Assembly (NCBI GenBank): GCA_934102355.1
Contig: CAKOSO010000002.1
Coordinates: 140,830 to 204,829, forward strand
Origin: an uncultured Bacilli bacterium
GTDB lineage: Bacteria > Bacillota_I > Bacilli_A > RF39 > UBA660
Length of the DNA stretch: 64,000 nt
Reading direction: 5' to 3'
The notes under the pieces were generated by a model. That model saw nothing but the letters and a program-made list of their open reading frames with translations, searched no databases and was not told the origin of the DNA. How positions within the stretch are numbered: the stretch's first letter is position 1; every line of letters starts with the position of its first letter. The translations under genes were made by a program, and so were the position numbers. This document shows, piece by piece, positions 26,113 through 36,064 of the stretch.

Positions 26113-27279
26113 ATGAAGAATATAAAGGATTTTAACTTTAAAAATAAAAGTGTTTTAATTAGATGTGATTTAAATGTTACATTAAAAGATGGTAAAATAC
26201 TAGATGATACAAGGATTACGTCTAGTGTTAAATCTATAAAATATATTATTGATAATGGTGGAAAAGCTATTATCTTATCTCATTTGGGAAAAGTAAAGAC
26301 AATTGAAGATGAGTCAAAATACAGTCTTTTTGTTGTCTTTGAAAGGTTAAAGGAATTAATACCTAATCTTTCTTTTTGTGATAGTTTAGATTTTGATACA
26401 GTTAGAGATTTTGTTAACAATGTTGATTATGGTTCTGCTGTTTTATTACAGAATACAAGATTTTATGATTTAGATGGTAATTTAGAAAGTGGTAATAGTG
26501 ATAAACTTGCTTCTTTTTATGCATCATTAGGTGATATTTTTATTAATGATGCTTTTGGGACTTTACATAGAGAACATGCTTCTAATGTTGGTATTTCTAG
26601 TCATTTAAAATCTGGTGTTGGCTTTTTAGTTCAAAATGAACTTAAAAATTTAAATATTTTATTTAAACCAAAACATCCATTTGTTGTTATTATGGGTGGT
26701 GCTAAGATTTCTGATAAAGTTAAAGTTATTGATAAATTAATAAAGAAAGTTGATACCTTATTAATTGGTGGTGCTATGGCTAATACTTTTTTAGTTGCTA
26801 AAGGCTTTGATATGGGAAGTTCTTTATATGAAGAGAGTATGATTTCGTATTGTGCGAAGTTACTTGAAAAGTATGAATCTAAAATTATTTTACCAATAGA
26901 TTTTTATTGCAATACTACTTATGCTGATGGAGATAAGGTTTATACTTCTTTGTTTGATTTTCCTAAAGATATGATGGCATTAGATATTGGAGATAAAAGT
27001 ATTTCTATTTTTAAAAATGAAATAAAGGGATGTAAAACATTATTTTGGAATGGGCCTATCGGTGTTTCTGAATTTTCTAATTTTTCAGATGGAACTAAAA
27101 AGGTTATGGATTATATAGCTAATAATGTTGATATTAGTATTTTTGGTGGTGGTGATATAGTCGCTGCTTTAAGTAATTTTGGTTATAAAGATAAAGTTTA
27201 TTTTTATTCAACTGGTGGGGGTGCAACTTTAGAATATATTTCTTCTGGTAAACTTGTTGGTTTAAAAAATATTAAATAG
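26113..27279 (+). CDS. pgk: Phosphoglycerate kinase
   Basis: 388 residues from ATG 26113, preceded by GGTGAAAC; a longer frame from 26086 starts in the T-run of the frr terminator. Glycolytic enzyme making ATP from 1,3-bisphosphoglycerate. Motifs: IRCDLNVTLKDGKI, ILSHLGKVK, FINDAFGTLHREHAS, VVIMGGAKISDKV, GPIGVSEF, and the C-terminal YFYSTGGGATLEYI. A TATAAT at 26095-26100 gives a short leader. Forms a pair with tpiA 8 bp downstream. Confidence 0.96.
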   Translation: MKNIKDFNFKNKSVLIRCDLNVTLKDGKILDDTRITSSVKSIKYIIDNGGKAIILSHLGKVKTIEDESKYSLFVVFERLKELIPNLSFCDSLDFDTVRDFVNNVDYGSAVLLQNTRFYDLDGNLESGNSDKLASFYASLGDIFINDAFGTLHREHASNVGISSHLKSGVGFLVQNELKNLNILFKPKHPFVVIMGGAKISDKVKVIDKLIKKVDTLLIGGAMANTFLVAKGFDMGSSLYEESMISYCAKLLEKYESKIILPIDFYCNTTYADGDKVYTSLFDFPKDMMALDIGDKSISIFKNEIKGCKTLFWNGPIGVSEFSNFSDGTKKVMDYIANNVDISIFGGGDIVAALSNFGYKDKVYFYSTGGGATLEYISSGKLVGLKNIK

Positions 27280-27287
27280 GTGATGAT

Positions 27288-27998
27288 ATGAATAAGATTG
27301 TTGTTTTAAATCAGAAAACTTATATGGATTTAGATGATTTTAAAGATTATATAAAAGCATTTAAGGATAAGGTTAGGACTGATATTGATGTTATTTTTTG
27401 TCCTAGTTCTATTTATTTACCATATTGTTCTGGAAAATATAGTTTTTCTTTAGGATCACAAAATCTTTCATATATGGATGTTACTGGGGAAGTAACTGCA
27501 GAACAATTAAAATCAATGAATGTTAGGTATTCAATTATAGGTCATGGTGAGAGAAAAGTTTGTTTAAATGAATCATTAAATGATATTAATAAAAAAATAA
27601 TATCTGCTTTGGATAATGGTATTACTCCAATTATTTGTTTGGGCGAAACAAAAGAAGAATATAGTATGAAAAAAACTCAAGATGTTATAGTAAAACAAAT
27701 TAAGGCTTATTTAAAAGATGTTGATGTAATGAGTGATTTAGTTTTTGCATATGAACCAATATGGGCGATTAATACTGGTGTTAATATTTCTTCATCTTTT
27801 ATTGATGAAATTGTTATGCTTATTAAAAGTATTATTTATAAGAAATATGGTAAAGATGTTAAAGTTTTATATGGTGGAAGTGTTAATGATGAAAATATTA
27901 TTTCTTTAAAGAAATCTAAATATATTGATGGTTTTATGATAGGAAAATCTAGTACTAATGTTGATGAAACTTTAAATATTTTGAATAATTTAGATTAA
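27288..27998 (+). CDS. tpiA: Triosephosphate isomerase
   Basis: 236 residues, slightly short for the family (about 250). Catalytic residues are all visible: Asn and Lys in LNQKTYM (usually NWKMN), His in IIGHGERKV and Glu in FAYEPIWAINTG; the phosphate-binding loop is VLYGGSVNDEN. The loop after GSQNLSYMDVTGEVTAEQL is shorter than usual. Interconverts DHAP and GAP. RBS AGGTGATG, 8 bp after pgk. Confidence 0.95.
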   Translation: MNKIVVLNQKTYMDLDDFKDYIKAFKDKVRTDIDVIFCPSSIYLPYCSGKYSFSLGSQNLSYMDVTGEVTAEQLKSMNVRYSIIGHGERKVCLNESLNDINKKIISALDNGITPIICLGETKEEYSMKKTQDVIVKQIKAYLKDVDVMSDLVFAYEPIWAINTGVNISSSFIDEIVMLIKSIIYKKYGKDVKVLYGGSVNDENIISLKKSKYIDGFMIGKSSTNVDETLNILNNLD

Positions 27999-28007
27999 TC
28001 GACAAAA
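27999..28007 (-). promoter_or_regulatory. Candidate Spo0A box (0A box) upstream of spo0A
   Basis: On the minus strand the sequence reads TTTTGTCGA, matching the core TTGTCGA of Spo0A boxes. It lies 80 bp before the spo0A start, where autoregulation would be expected. One site only; based on the B. subtilis consensus. Confidence 0.45.
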
Positions 28008-28086
28008 TGTGTTAAAAAATTCTCTAGAATAATAGTGAATTTTGTATTACAATAATAATGCGTGGTAGTATATGAAGGGAGATTAG

Positions 28087-28857
28087 ATGAAAAATATAAG
28101 GTTATTCTTGGTCGATGATAATGTTGCGTTAATCGACATGATGAAAGAATATTTTAATGATCGCGCAGGATTTGAAGTAGTAAACGTGGCATATAATGGT
28201 GAAGATGGGATGGATTATTTGAAAGAACATGGTGATATGTTTGATGTGATGATTCTTGATCTTATTATGCCAGTTAAAGATGGTGTTTCTGTTTTGGAAG
28301 ATATGAAAAATCTTAATATTAATAAGAAAGTGATTGTACTTACTTCTTATAATACTCAAGATATGATCAGAAAGGTTTCAGAGCTTGGAGTTAATTATTT
28401 TATATTAAAGCCTTTTGATTTAGGTGAATTAGAGAAAAGAATTACTGAAGCTAGTAATAGTATTGTTTCCGAGAGTAAGTCTTTAGATTTATATCATAAT
28501 AATTTACAGATATCTATTACTAATATCTTACATGAAATGGGAGTTCCATCTCATATAAAAGGTTATCAATATATAAGAGAAGGTATTTCTATTATATATG
28601 AAAGACCTGAAGTAATAGGCGGTATAACTAAAGAATTATATCCAGAGATTGCAAGTAAGTTTGATACTACTGTTTCACGTGTTGAGCGTGCTATAAGACA
28701 TGCTATTGAAGTATCGTGGAACAGAGGTGATTGGGATCTTATGGAAGAAATTTTTGGACATAGTGTTGATATTGACAAGGCAAAACCTACTAATTCAGAG
28801 TTTATAGTAACTATTGCTGATAAGTTAAGATTAGAAGATAGAAAAATTAGAGCTTAG
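28087..28857 (+). CDS. spo0A: Sporulation transcription factor Spo0A
   Basis: 256 residues (B. subtilis: 267). N-terminal receiver with D10/D11, phospho-acceptor D58 (VMILDLIMP), Thr/Lys switch residues (LTSYNT, ILKPFD). C-terminal Spo0A-specific DNA-binding domain from about residue 145: [50 protein letters not shown], and [14 protein letters not shown], which carries the recognition helix. Master regulator of entry into sporulation. RBS GAAGGGAG. It sits apart from its usual neighbour spoIVB, between tpiA and an ATPase gene. A 0A-box-like site lies upstream. Confidence 0.95.
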   Translation: MKNIRLFLVDDNVALIDMMKEYFNDRAGFEVVNVAYNGEDGMDYLKEHGDMFDVMILDLIMPVKDGVSVLEDMKNLNINKKVIVLTSYNTQDMIRKVSELGVNYFILKPFDLGELEKRITEASNSIVSESKSLDLYHNNLQISITNILHEMGVPSHIKGYQYIREGISIIYERPEVIGGITKELYPEIASKFDTTVSRVERAIRHAIEVSWNRGDWDLMEEIFGHSVDIDKAKPTNSEFIVTIADKLRLEDRKIRA

Positions 28858-28867
28858 CTCTTTTTTT
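28849..28867 (+). terminator. Terminator after spo0A
   Basis: AGAGC (28849-28853), loop TTA, GCTCT (28857-28861), seven T. The spo0A stop codon lies in the hairpin. Confidence 0.7.
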
Positions 28868-28869
28868 GA

Positions 28870-28898
28870 TTGACTTCTTTTTTTAATTAAATTATACT
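28870..28898 (+). promoter_or_regulatory. Promoter of the AAA ATPase gene
   Basis: TTGACT (28870-28875), 17-bp spacer, TATACT (28893-28898). Confidence 0.65.
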
Positions 28899-28931
28899 TA
28901 TATTGAGAATAATGATTGGAGGAATCAATTT

Positions 28932-30206
28932 ATGGAACGAAAAATAATGGATGAATTACTAAAATGGAAAATAGACCACTTAAAAAAACCAATGTTACTA
29001 TATGGACCTACATTATGTGGTAAGACTCATGTTGTTTTAGATTTTGGTAAAAAAGAGTATAAGAATGTAATTTACTTTGATTGTAATGGTAATTTAGAAT
29101 TAAATTATGTTATTGATAAAAATACTACTTCTGATAAATTGATAAGGGCACTTTCTGCTATCTCTTTGGAAACTATTTTTAAAGAAGAAAGTTTAATTAT
29201 ATTTGATAATGTTTCTACTAAAGTTTTAAATGCAATTAAGAAATTATTTGCTGGTAATTCTTCTTATCATATTATTATGATTACTAATTGTTTGGATTTA
29301 TTAAACAAAAATAAGATGGATGGTTTTATTGTTAAGAAGATGGGACTTGTTACTTTCTTTGAATATTTAAAGTTTGTTGGCAAGGAACAAATGGTTTCAT
29401 TTATTGAAGACTCTTTTAAAACTAATAAACCTATGCCTTTTCATAGTATGGCTATGGAATTATATAATGATTATGTTATAACTGGTGGTTATCCTTCTGC
29501 TATTGTGGATTTTAATGAGAATAAGAGTTATACTTCATTATCTTCTATTCATGAGAATAATATAGGTCTTTTGAAAACTAAACTTTTGGATTTGGATAAC
29601 TTAATTGATATAAAAAGAGGAATAGAAGTTTATGATAATATGTCTATTCAGTTACTAAAAGAAAATAAAAAGTTCTTATATGGAATACTTAGAACTGGTG
29701 CTCGTGCTAAAAAATATGAGAAAGCTATTAAATTTCTTGTTGATAATAATATTGTTATAAAAAGTGTTAGACTTTCCGCTCTTACTTCTCCTCTTAGTAA
29801 AATAAAAGATGAAGATAGTTTTATTTTATATTTTAATGATTCTGGTATTTTATTTAAGAAGATGAATGTGAATCCAAATAGACTTTTTACTAATGATAAA
29901 TTGATGAATGTTGTTTATGAAAATAATATTGTTTCTACATTAAAAAGTAATGGATTTAGTATATATTATTATCAATCTGAAGGTAAGGCTTTTTTAGATA
30001 TAGTTTTACAAACTAGAAATGGTAAAATTATACCTATTGAAATAGTTGATGAAGAAAGTAATTCTAAGTCTAAGAGTTTGAGTTTATCTATGAATAAATA
30101 TGGTATAAATTATGCTATAAGATTTACTAGTGGTAATTTTAGAGAAAAGAAAGGAGTAAAATACGTTCCTTATTATGCGAGTTGTTGCGTAACGGAAACA
30201 CTATAA
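28932..30206 (+). CDS. AAA ATPase with DUF4143-like C-terminus
   Basis: 424 residues. Walker A G25-PTLCGKT (LLYGPTLCGKTHVV), Walker B LIIFDNVS, a sensor-like HIIMITNC, then the linker motif YVITGGYPSAIVDF and a C-terminal part with KSVRLSALTSPLS, DSGILFKKM and YYQSEGKAFLDIVLQ...IPIEIVDEE. This is the AAA_14-DUF4143 family, widespread in gut anaerobes and of unknown role. The C-terminal part resembles a PD-(D/E)xK-like fold in related proteins. Own promoter and RBS (TTGGAGG); gpmI starts 6 bp later and may depend on the same transcript. Confidence 0.8.
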   Translation: MERKIMDELLKWKIDHLKKPMLLYGPTLCGKTHVVLDFGKKEYKNVIYFDCNGNLELNYVIDKNTTSDKLIRALSAISLETIFKEESLIIFDNVSTKVLNAIKKLFAGNSSYHIIMITNCLDLLNKNKMDGFIVKKMGLVTFFEYLKFVGKEQMVSFIEDSFKTNKPMPFHSMAMELYNDYVITGGYPSAIVDFNENKSYTSLSSIHENNIGLLKTKLLDLDNLIDIKRGIEVYDNMSIQLLKENKKFLYGILRTGARAKKYEKAIKFLVDNNIVIKSVRLSALTSPLSKIKDEDSFILYFNDSGILFKKMNVNPNRLFTNDKLMNVVYENNIVSTLKSNGFSIYYYQSEGKAFLDIVLQTRNGKIIPIEIVDEESNSKSKSLSLSMNKYGINYAIRFTSGNFREKKGVKYVPYYASCCVTETL

Positions 30207-30212
30207 GAAATT

Positions 30213-31718
30213 ATGAATAAAGTTATTTTAACTATACTTGATGGTGTTGGCGAAAGAAAAGAAGAAAATGGTAATGCATTATTGCTTGCAAATACTCCTA
30301 ATTTAGATAAATTGTGGGGAATGTATCCTTATGGTCTTTTATCTGCTAGTGGTGAAGATGTTGGACTTCCTAAAGGACAGATGGGGAATAGTGAAGTTGG
30401 ACATCTTACTATTGGTGCTGGAAGAGTTATTTTTCAACCTTTGGAGAGAATAAATCGTGCTATAAAGAGTAAGGAAATCTACAATAATAGTAATATTTTG
30501 AATGTTATAGATCATGTTAAGAATAATAATTCGAAGTTGCATATTTTTGGTCTTTTAAGTGATGGTGGTGTTCATTCTCATATTAATCATATATTTTCCT
30601 TAATTGATGTTGCTAGAAAAAATGGTATTAAAAATTTATATCTTCATATTTTTTTGGATGGAAGGGATACGTTACCTAATGTTGCTCTTGAATATCTTGA
30701 TAAATTAAAAATTTATTTGCTCAAAGAGAAAATCGGGAAAATTGCTACTATAAGTGGAAGATATTATGCAATGGATAGGGATGGAATGTGGAATAATGTT
30801 AAGCTTGCTTATGATGCAATAGTAAATGGTAAAGGAGAATATGATTCTTCTTATCAGGATATAATTATTAAAAGTTATAATAATAAAGTGTATGATGAAT
30901 TTGTTATTCCTACAATTCTTGATAAAGATGGTATGGTTTCTGATGGTGATGGGCTTATTGTTGCTAATTTTAGACCAGATAGATTAAAGGAACTTTTTGG
31001 TGCTATTACTAATCCTAATTTTAATGACTTTGAAACTATAAAATTTAACAATATTAAAACTGTTACAATGATGCCTGTTGATGATAGTGTTATATGTTTA
31101 AATGCTTTTTCTCATGAAGAGGTTTCAAATAATCTTGGTGAAATGTTAAATAAATATGGTTTAAGGGTTTTAAGAATTGCAGAGTATAGTAAGTTTCCTC
31201 ATGTTACACATTTTATTGATGGTGATCTTGATGTTGATTATCCATTAACTAAGAAAGTTAAAATCCCGAGGCATGATGTTGCTACTTATGATTTAGATCC
31301 TGCTATGAGTTCATATGAAGTTACTGATTATATCATTAATAATATGGGTTCTTATGATGTTATTATCGTTAATTATGCTAATGGTGATATGGTTGGACAT
31401 ACTGGTAATTTGGATGCTTGTATAAAAGCGATGGAAGCTTTAGATGATAATATTGGAAGATTATATGATGCATCTTTAAAGAATAACTTTACTATGATGA
31501 TAACTGCTGATCATGGTAATTGCGAGGAAATGATAAGTAAAGATGGTAAAATATTAACAGCTCATACAACTAATTTGGTAAGATTTTGTGTAACTGATAA
31601 GAATTATTTAGTTACTAATGGATCTTTAAAAGATGTTGCCCCTACTGTTTTGAGTTTTTTAGGAAAAAAAGTTCCAGATGAAATGACTGGTAAGAATTTA
31701 TTAGAAGAAATTTTATAA
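30213..31718 (+). CDS. gpmI: 2,3-bisphosphoglycerate-independent phosphoglycerate mutase
   Basis: 501 residues, usual length about 510. Two-Mn2+ alkaline-phosphatase-fold enzyme. Visible metal and catalytic motifs: ILDGVGERKEENGNAL, GQMGNSEVGHLTIGAGR with the phospho-Ser, SDGGVHSHINH, FLDGRDTLPN, ATISGRYYAMDRD, RPDR, ADHGNCEEM. The usual ILDGWG has Val for Trp. Completes the lower glycolysis set with pgk and tpiA nearby; gapA and eno are not in the window. Start ATG 30213 has only a weak AAGAAA upstream, suggesting coupling to the ATPase gene 6 bp away. Confidence 0.96.
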   Translation: MNKVILTILDGVGERKEENGNALLLANTPNLDKLWGMYPYGLLSASGEDVGLPKGQMGNSEVGHLTIGAGRVIFQPLERINRAIKSKEIYNNSNILNVIDHVKNNNSKLHIFGLLSDGGVHSHINHIFSLIDVARKNGIKNLYLHIFLDGRDTLPNVALEYLDKLKIYLLKEKIGKIATISGRYYAMDRDGMWNNVKLAYDAIVNGKGEYDSSYQDIIIKSYNNKVYDEFVIPTILDKDGMVSDGDGLIVANFRPDRLKELFGAITNPNFNDFETIKFNNIKTVTMMPVDDSVICLNAFSHEEVSNNLGEMLNKYGLRVLRIAEYSKFPHVTHFIDGDLDVDYPLTKKVKIPRHDVATYDLDPAMSSYEVTDYIINNMGSYDVIIVNYANGDMVGHTGNLDACIKAMEALDDNIGRLYDASLKNNFTMMITADHGNCEEMISKDGKILTAHTTNLVRFCVTDKNYLVTNGSLKDVAPTVLSFLGKKVPDEMTGKNLLEEIL

Positions 31719-31750
31719 AGTGATAAATTGATAAATTTATTGCTTTTTTT
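31719..31750 (+). terminator. Terminator after gpmI
   Basis: AGTGATAAATT (31719-31729) and AATTTATTGCT (31734-31744) with a GATA loop and two G-U pairs, followed by seven T. Confidence 0.7.
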
Positions 31751-31773
31751 CTTTTAAAATAGGTAAAAAATGC

Positions 31774-31802
31774 TTGCAATACATATAATTTTATGGTATT
31801 AT
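31774..31802 (+). promoter_or_regulatory. Promoter of the S10 operon
   Basis: TTGCAA (31774-31779), 17-bp spacer, TATTAT (31797-31802). No other consensus-like promoter with correct spacing is apparent within the next 14 kb of tightly packed genes. Confidence 0.65.
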
Positions 31803-31808
31803 GTTGAT

Positions 31809-31924
31809 GTTATGACTGCTGTGATGTGCAAGGTTGCTGATACACCAGGTTGAGTTGCTAATTGGTTATTGGGTTATTTGCATGGAGCAAGTCTATACTA
31901 GATATAGGCGAAGGGAGGATTAAT
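31809..31924 (+). promoter_or_regulatory. S10-operon leader RNA
   Basis: About 115 nt of leader with gcaaggttgctgatacacc and a downstream gcaagtctatactagatat segment. From memory, both are close to the conserved leader in front of B. subtilis rpsJ. Likely the binding site of an autoregulating r-protein; no terminator is evident inside it. Confidence 0.5.
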
Positions 31925-32236
31925 ATGTCTAATGTTGATGTAAGAATCAAGTTAAGATCATATGATCACAGAATACTTGATAATGCTGCAGCTAAGATTG
32001 TTGAAACTGTCAAACGTGCAGGTGGAGAAGTAAGTGGACCAGTACCACTTCCAACTGAGGTTGAAAAAATTACAATTTTAAGAGCTGTACATAAGTACAA
32101 AGATTCACGTGAACAATATGAATCTCGTACACACAAAAGACTTATTGATGTTAAAAATCCTAGCAAGGAAACTCTAGATGCATTAAAACGTTTAGATTTA
32201 CCAAGTGGAATTGACATTCAAATTAAGCAAAAATAA
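31925..32236 (+). CDS. rpsJ: Ribosomal protein S10
   Basis: 103 residues from ATG 31925 after GGGAGG; the longer frame from 31862 runs through the leader and is not used. Motifs [24 protein letters not shown] and [28 protein letters not shown] tail match S10/NusE. First gene of the S10-spc-alpha superoperon. Also an antitermination factor in other bacteria. Confidence 0.97.
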   Translation: MSNVDVRIKLRSYDHRILDNAAAKIVETVKRAGGEVSGPVPLPTEVEKITILRAVHKYKDSREQYESRTHKRLIDVKNPSKETLDALKRLDLPSGIDIQIKQK

Positions 32237-32259
32237 TTAGTTAAAGGAAGGAAAAACAA

Positions 32260-32973
32260 ATGAAAGGAATCTTAGGAAAGAAATTAGGAATGACTCAAGT
32301 TTTCGGAAAAGATGGAAAACTAGTTCCTGTTACTGTAATCGAAATTGAACCTAATGTTGTAAGTCAAGTTAAAACATTAGAAAATGACGGTTACGAAGCT
32401 ATCCAATTGGCTGCTTTTGATACTAAAGAAAAAGCTAGTAATAAAGCAAAAATTGGACATTTAAAGAAAACAAACACTGCTCCTAAGCGCTTCTTAAAAG
32501 AAATCAGAGGAGTAGATATCAGTAATTATGAATTAGGTTCTTCAATTAAAGCAGATTTATTTGAAGCAGGAGAATTTGTAGATGTAACTGGTATTAGTAA
32601 AGGAAAAGGATACCAAGGTGTTATTAAGAAAAATAACCAAAGTCGTGGACCAATGGCTCATGGTTCTAAATATCATAGAGGTGTTGGATCTCTTGGTACT
32701 ATGCTTCCAAAGAGAGTTTTGAAAGGTAAAGCTTTACCATCTCACATGGGTGATGAACAAGTTACTATTCAAAATCTTGAAATCATCAAAGTTGATATGG
32801 ATGATAATTGTATTTTAGTAAAGGGAAGTATCCCTGGAGCTAAAAAGTCATTAGTTGTTATTAAATCTGCTGTTAAGACAGATAGAAAGAATACTCCATT
32901 TGATGTTATTTCTTACGAAGTTGAAGTAAAAGATGAAAATTCTTCTTCATCAGAAGGAGAAGTACAAGAATAA
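32260..32973 (+). CDS. rplC: Ribosomal protein L3
   Basis: 237 residues, about 25 more than usual. [13 protein letters not shown] at the start, [32 protein letters not shown] in the peptidyl-transferase-reaching loop, and [19 protein letters not shown]. The C-terminus has an added acidic/serine tail ([13 protein letters not shown]). RBS AAGGAAGG, 23 bp after rpsJ. Confidence 0.97.
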   Translation: MKGILGKKLGMTQVFGKDGKLVPVTVIEIEPNVVSQVKTLENDGYEAIQLAAFDTKEKASNKAKIGHLKKTNTAPKRFLKEIRGVDISNYELGSSIKADLFEAGEFVDVTGISKGKGYQGVIKKNNQSRGPMAHGSKYHRGVGSLGTMLPKRVLKGKALPSHMGDEQVTIQNLEIIKVDMDDNCILVKGSIPGAKKSLVVIKSAVKTDRKNTPFDVISYEVEVKDENSSSSEGEVQE

Positions 32974-32995
32974 TTCTTGTATAGGAGGACTTAAT

Positions 32996-33619
32996 ATGAA
33001 AGTAGAACTATTAAATTTAAATGGAGAAAAAGTTAAGGATTTAACTCTTGAAAAAGAAATATTTGGAGAAAAAACTAATGATAAAGTTTTAAAGGATGCA
33101 ATTATTGTTGCTCAATCTTCTTTAAGACAAGGAACTGCTTCTGTTAAAACTAGAGCAGAAGTAAGTGGTGGTGGTAGAAAACCATGGAAACAAAAAGGAA
33201 CAGGTAATGCTCGTCAAGGATCAATTAGAGCAGTACAATGGGTTGGTGGAGGTGTAGCCTTCGGACCAGTTCCTAGAAGTTATAGTAAAAAACAAAATAG
33301 AAAAGAAAGAAAAATAGCTTTAAGAACAGCTTATTTACATAAGATTAATGATAAAAATTTAGTTGTAGTAGAAAATATTACATTTAATACTCCTAAAACT
33401 AAAGAAATGGTTAACTTATTAACAAATTTAAAATTAGCTGATAAGAAAGTATTAGTAGTTGTAAACGAATATGCTGAAAATGTAATTTTAGCTGCACGTA
33501 ATTTACAAAATGTTGTAATTATGTTACCAGAAGAAATTAGTGTTTTAGATATTCTAAGTGCTAATAAGATGTTAGTTGAAGAAAAGGCTATGGAAAGAAT
33601 AAAGGAGGTGCTTAAATAA
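32996..33619 (+). CDS. rplD: Ribosomal protein L4
   Basis: 207 residues from ATG 32996 after TAGGAGGA; a frame from 32933 inside rplC has no RBS. Tunnel loop GGGRKPWKQKGTGNARQGSIRA, then GGGVAFGPVPRSY. In other bacteria L4 can repress the S10 operon. Its stop overlaps the rplW start (TAATG). Confidence 0.97.
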   Translation: MKVELLNLNGEKVKDLTLEKEIFGEKTNDKVLKDAIIVAQSSLRQGTASVKTRAEVSGGGRKPWKQKGTGNARQGSIRAVQWVGGGVAFGPVPRSYSKKQNRKERKIALRTAYLHKINDKNLVVVENITFNTPKTKEMVNLLTNLKLADKKVLVVVNEYAENVILAARNLQNVVIMLPEEISVLDILSANKMLVEEKAMERIKEVLK

Positions 33620-33903
33620 TGAATACTAAATATTTAGAAATTATTAAAGCGCCAGTTGTTACTGAAAAATCTGCTAGAATTGGACAAGATTTAAATCAAT
33701 ATGCATTCTATGTAGATCCAAAAGCTAATAAAACTGAAATTAAATCTGCAATTGAAAAATTATTCAAGGTGAAAGTTGTTGATATCAAAACAATTAATGT
33801 TCACCCAAGAAGAAAACGTGTTGGACGTTATGCAGGTCTTACTAATCGTAAGAAGAAAGCAATTGTTACTTTGGAAAAAGGACAAACAATTGAATTAGGT
33901 TAA
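33619..33903 (+). CDS. rplW: Ribosomal protein L23
   Basis: 94 residues. IIKAPVVTEKSARI at the N-terminus, YAFYVDPKANKTEIKSAIEKLF and VNTINVHPRRKRVGR-like segment. Lies at the polypeptide exit and docks trigger factor and SRP. Start overlaps the rplD stop by one base; RBS AAGGAGGTG is within rplD. Confidence 0.97.
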   Translation: MNTKYLEIIKAPVVTEKSARIGQDLNQYAFYVDPKANKTEIKSAIEKLFKVKVVDIKTINVHPRRKRVGRYAGLTNRKKKAIVTLEKGQTIELG

Positions 33904-33915
33904 GGAGGTTAAGAC

Positions 33916-34746
33916 ATGGCAATAAGAAATTATAAACCTATTACTCCTGGACAAAGAGGAATGAGTACTTTAACTAATGATGAAATTACAAGTAAAAATC
34001 CAGAAAAATCTTTACTTGTTACATTAAAGAAACAAGCTGGACGTAATCATCAAGGTAAAATTACTGTTAGACATCAAGGTGGAGGAGCAAAAAGAAAATA
34101 TCGTGTAATCGATTTCAAAAGAAATAAATTCGATGTTGAAGGTACTGTTAGTACAATCGAATATGATCCAAACAGAAGTGCAAATATAGCTTTAATTACT
34201 TATGCAGATGGTGAAAAAAGATATATTATTGCTCCAAAAGGACTTACAGTTGGATCAAAAATTATTAGTTCAGCTAATGCTGATATAAAAGTTGGTAATA
34301 CTTTACCACTTGCTAATATTCCAGTTGGTACAGTTGTACACAATGTAGAATTAAAACCTGGAAAAGGTGCAGAACTTGCAAGAAGTGCTGGATCTTCAGT
34401 ACAAATTCTTGGACGTGAAGGTGCTTATGTAATGTTAAGACTTACATCAGGTGAAGTAAGAAAAGTATTAGGAACTTGTTTAGCTACAGTTGGTAGAGTT
34501 GGAAATGAAGATTCTAACTTAGTTCAACTTGGTAAAGCTGGAAGAACAAGACATTTAGGTGTTAGACCTACAGTTCGTGGTTCTGTTATGAACCCTAATG
34601 ATCACCCTCATGGTGGTGGTGAAGGTAGAGCTCCAGTAGGTAGAAGTGGACCAATGACTCCTTGGGGTAAACCAGCACTTGGATATAAAACTAGAAAGAA
34701 AAAAGCGTCTGATAAACTTATCGTACGTCGTAAAAATGATAAATAG
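33916..34746 (+). CDS. rplB: Ribosomal protein L2
   Basis: 276 residues. [48 protein letters not shown], and the C-terminal [21 protein letters not shown] with the conserved His needed for peptidyl transfer. RBS AAGGAGG. Confidence 0.98.
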   Translation: MAIRNYKPITPGQRGMSTLTNDEITSKNPEKSLLVTLKKQAGRNHQGKITVRHQGGGAKRKYRVIDFKRNKFDVEGTVSTIEYDPNRSANIALITYADGEKRYIIAPKGLTVGSKIISSANADIKVGNTLPLANIPVGTVVHNVELKPGKGAELARSAGSSVQILGREGAYVMLRLTSGEVRKVLGTCLATVGRVGNEDSNLVQLGKAGRTRHLGVRPTVRGSVMNPNDHPHGGGEGRAPVGRSGPMTPWGKPALGYKTRKKKASDKLIVRRKNDK

Positions 34747-34761
34747 GAAAGGAAATAAAAT

Positions 34762-35034
34762 ATGGCAAGAAGTATTAAAAAAGGACCTTACGTATTTGAA
34801 AGATTAATGAAAAAGGTTGAAGCTTTAAATGCAAGCGGTAAAAAAGAAGTTGTTAAAACATGGTCACGCCGTTCAACAATATTTCCTGAATTTATAGGAC
34901 ATACTTTTGCAGTTCATAATGGAAAAGAATTTATTCCAGTATATGTAACTGAAGATATGGTTGGACATAAACTTGGAGAGTTTGCTTTGACTCGTAAGTT
35001 TGGTGGTCACGGATCAGACAAGGCTAAGAAATAG
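34762..35034 (+). CDS. rpsS: Ribosomal protein S19
   Basis: 90 residues. [40 protein letters not shown] and [17 protein letters not shown] match S19. Head of the small subunit, contacts S13. RBS AGGAAAGGA. Confidence 0.97.
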   Translation: MARSIKKGPYVFERLMKKVEALNASGKKEVVKTWSRRSTIFPEFIGHTFAVHNGKEFIPVYVTEDMVGHKLGEFALTRKFGGHGSDKAKK

Positions 35035-35051
35035 GTAAGGGGGAGAAGATT

Positions 35052-35384
35052 ATGGATGTAAAAGCAATTGCAAAAGAAATTAGAATTAGTCCAATTAAAC
35101 TTCGTCTTATTGCAGACTTAGTTCGTGGAAAAAGTACAAATGAAGCATTAAGTATCTTATCAAATTATAATAGTAAAGGTTCTAGAGTAATTAAAAAAGT
35201 TGTTGATTCAGCTGTTGCAAATGCAGTTAATAACAATAAGCTAGATGCTAACAAACTATATATTAAAGAAATAAGAGTTGATATGGCTTCAACATTAAAA
35301 AGAAGGGTACCAGGATCACGTGGAAAGATTGATAAATTCTTCCATAGAAGATCACATGTTACTGTAGTGGTATCAGAAAGGTAA
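35052..35384 (+). CDS. rplV: Ribosomal protein L22
   Basis: 110 residues. AIAKEIRISPIKLRLIADLVRG at the start and MASTLKRRVPGSRGKIDKFFHRRSHVTVVV for the tunnel loop (in family members the tip is near macrolide sites). RBS GGGGGAGAA. Confidence 0.97.
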   Translation: MDVKAIAKEIRISPIKLRLIADLVRGKSTNEALSILSNYNSKGSRVIKKVVDSAVANAVNNNKLDANKLYIKEIRVDMASTLKRRVPGSRGKIDKFFHRRSHVTVVVSER

Positions 35385-35402
35385 TTTTAGGAGGATTTAT
35401 TT

Positions 35403-36062
35403 ATGGGACAAAAAGTTAGTCCAACTGGACTTAGAATTGGTGTTAATAAAAATTGGGAATCTAAATGGATGGCTCCTAAGAAAGATTACGCTAAATATTT
35501 AAATAATGATATTAAAATAAGAAATTATTTAGAAAAAAAATTAAAAGATGCTGGTATTTCTAAAATTGAAATCGAAAGAAATTCAAAGAGATGTGAAGTT
35601 ATAATTAATTCTTCTAAACCAGGTGTTGTTATTGGACGTGGCGGAGAAGAAATAACTAAGCTTAAAAATGAATTATCTAAATTAGTAGATGAGAATATTC
35701 AAGTATCTATTAAAGAAATTAAAAATATAGATTTAAATGCACAATTAGTTGCTGAATCTATTGCAAAACAAATTGAAAATCGTGGTTCATTTAGAGCTGC
35801 TGAAAAGAAAGCTATTCGTTCTGCTATGAAGGCTGGTGCTAAAGGAATTAAAACTTTAGTTTCTGGAAGACTTAATGGTGTTGAAATGGCAAGACAAGAA
35901 GGTTATTCAGAAGGAAATATTCCTCTTCATACAATCCGTGCTGATATCGATTACGGATTTGCTGAAGCTTTAACTACTTATGGTAAATTAGGTGTTAAAG
36001 TATGGATTTATAAAGGAGAAATCTTACCTTCTAAGAATAAGAAACAAGAAGGGGGTAATTAA
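35403..36062 (+). CDS. rpsC: Ribosomal protein S3
   Basis: 219 residues. [24 protein letters not shown] domain with [18 protein letters not shown], and C-terminal [27 protein letters not shown]. mRNA entry helicase site. RBS AGGAGG. The gene ends two bases before rplP. Confidence 0.98.
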   Translation: MGQKVSPTGLRIGVNKNWESKWMAPKKDYAKYLNNDIKIRNYLEKKLKDAGISKIEIERNSKRCEVIINSSKPGVVIGRGGEEITKLKNELSKLVDENIQVSIKEIKNIDLNAQLVAESIAKQIENRGSFRAAEKKAIRSAMKAGAKGIKTLVSGRLNGVEMARQEGYSEGNIPLHTIRADIDYGFAEALTTYGKLGVKVWIYKGEILPSKNKKQEGGN

Positions 36063-36064
36063 TT

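Noticed and set aside
28034..28042. AGTGAATTT upstream of spo0A as a SigH -10
   Set aside because: It fits the -10 consensus, but no AGGA-type -35 lies 12-14 bp before it.
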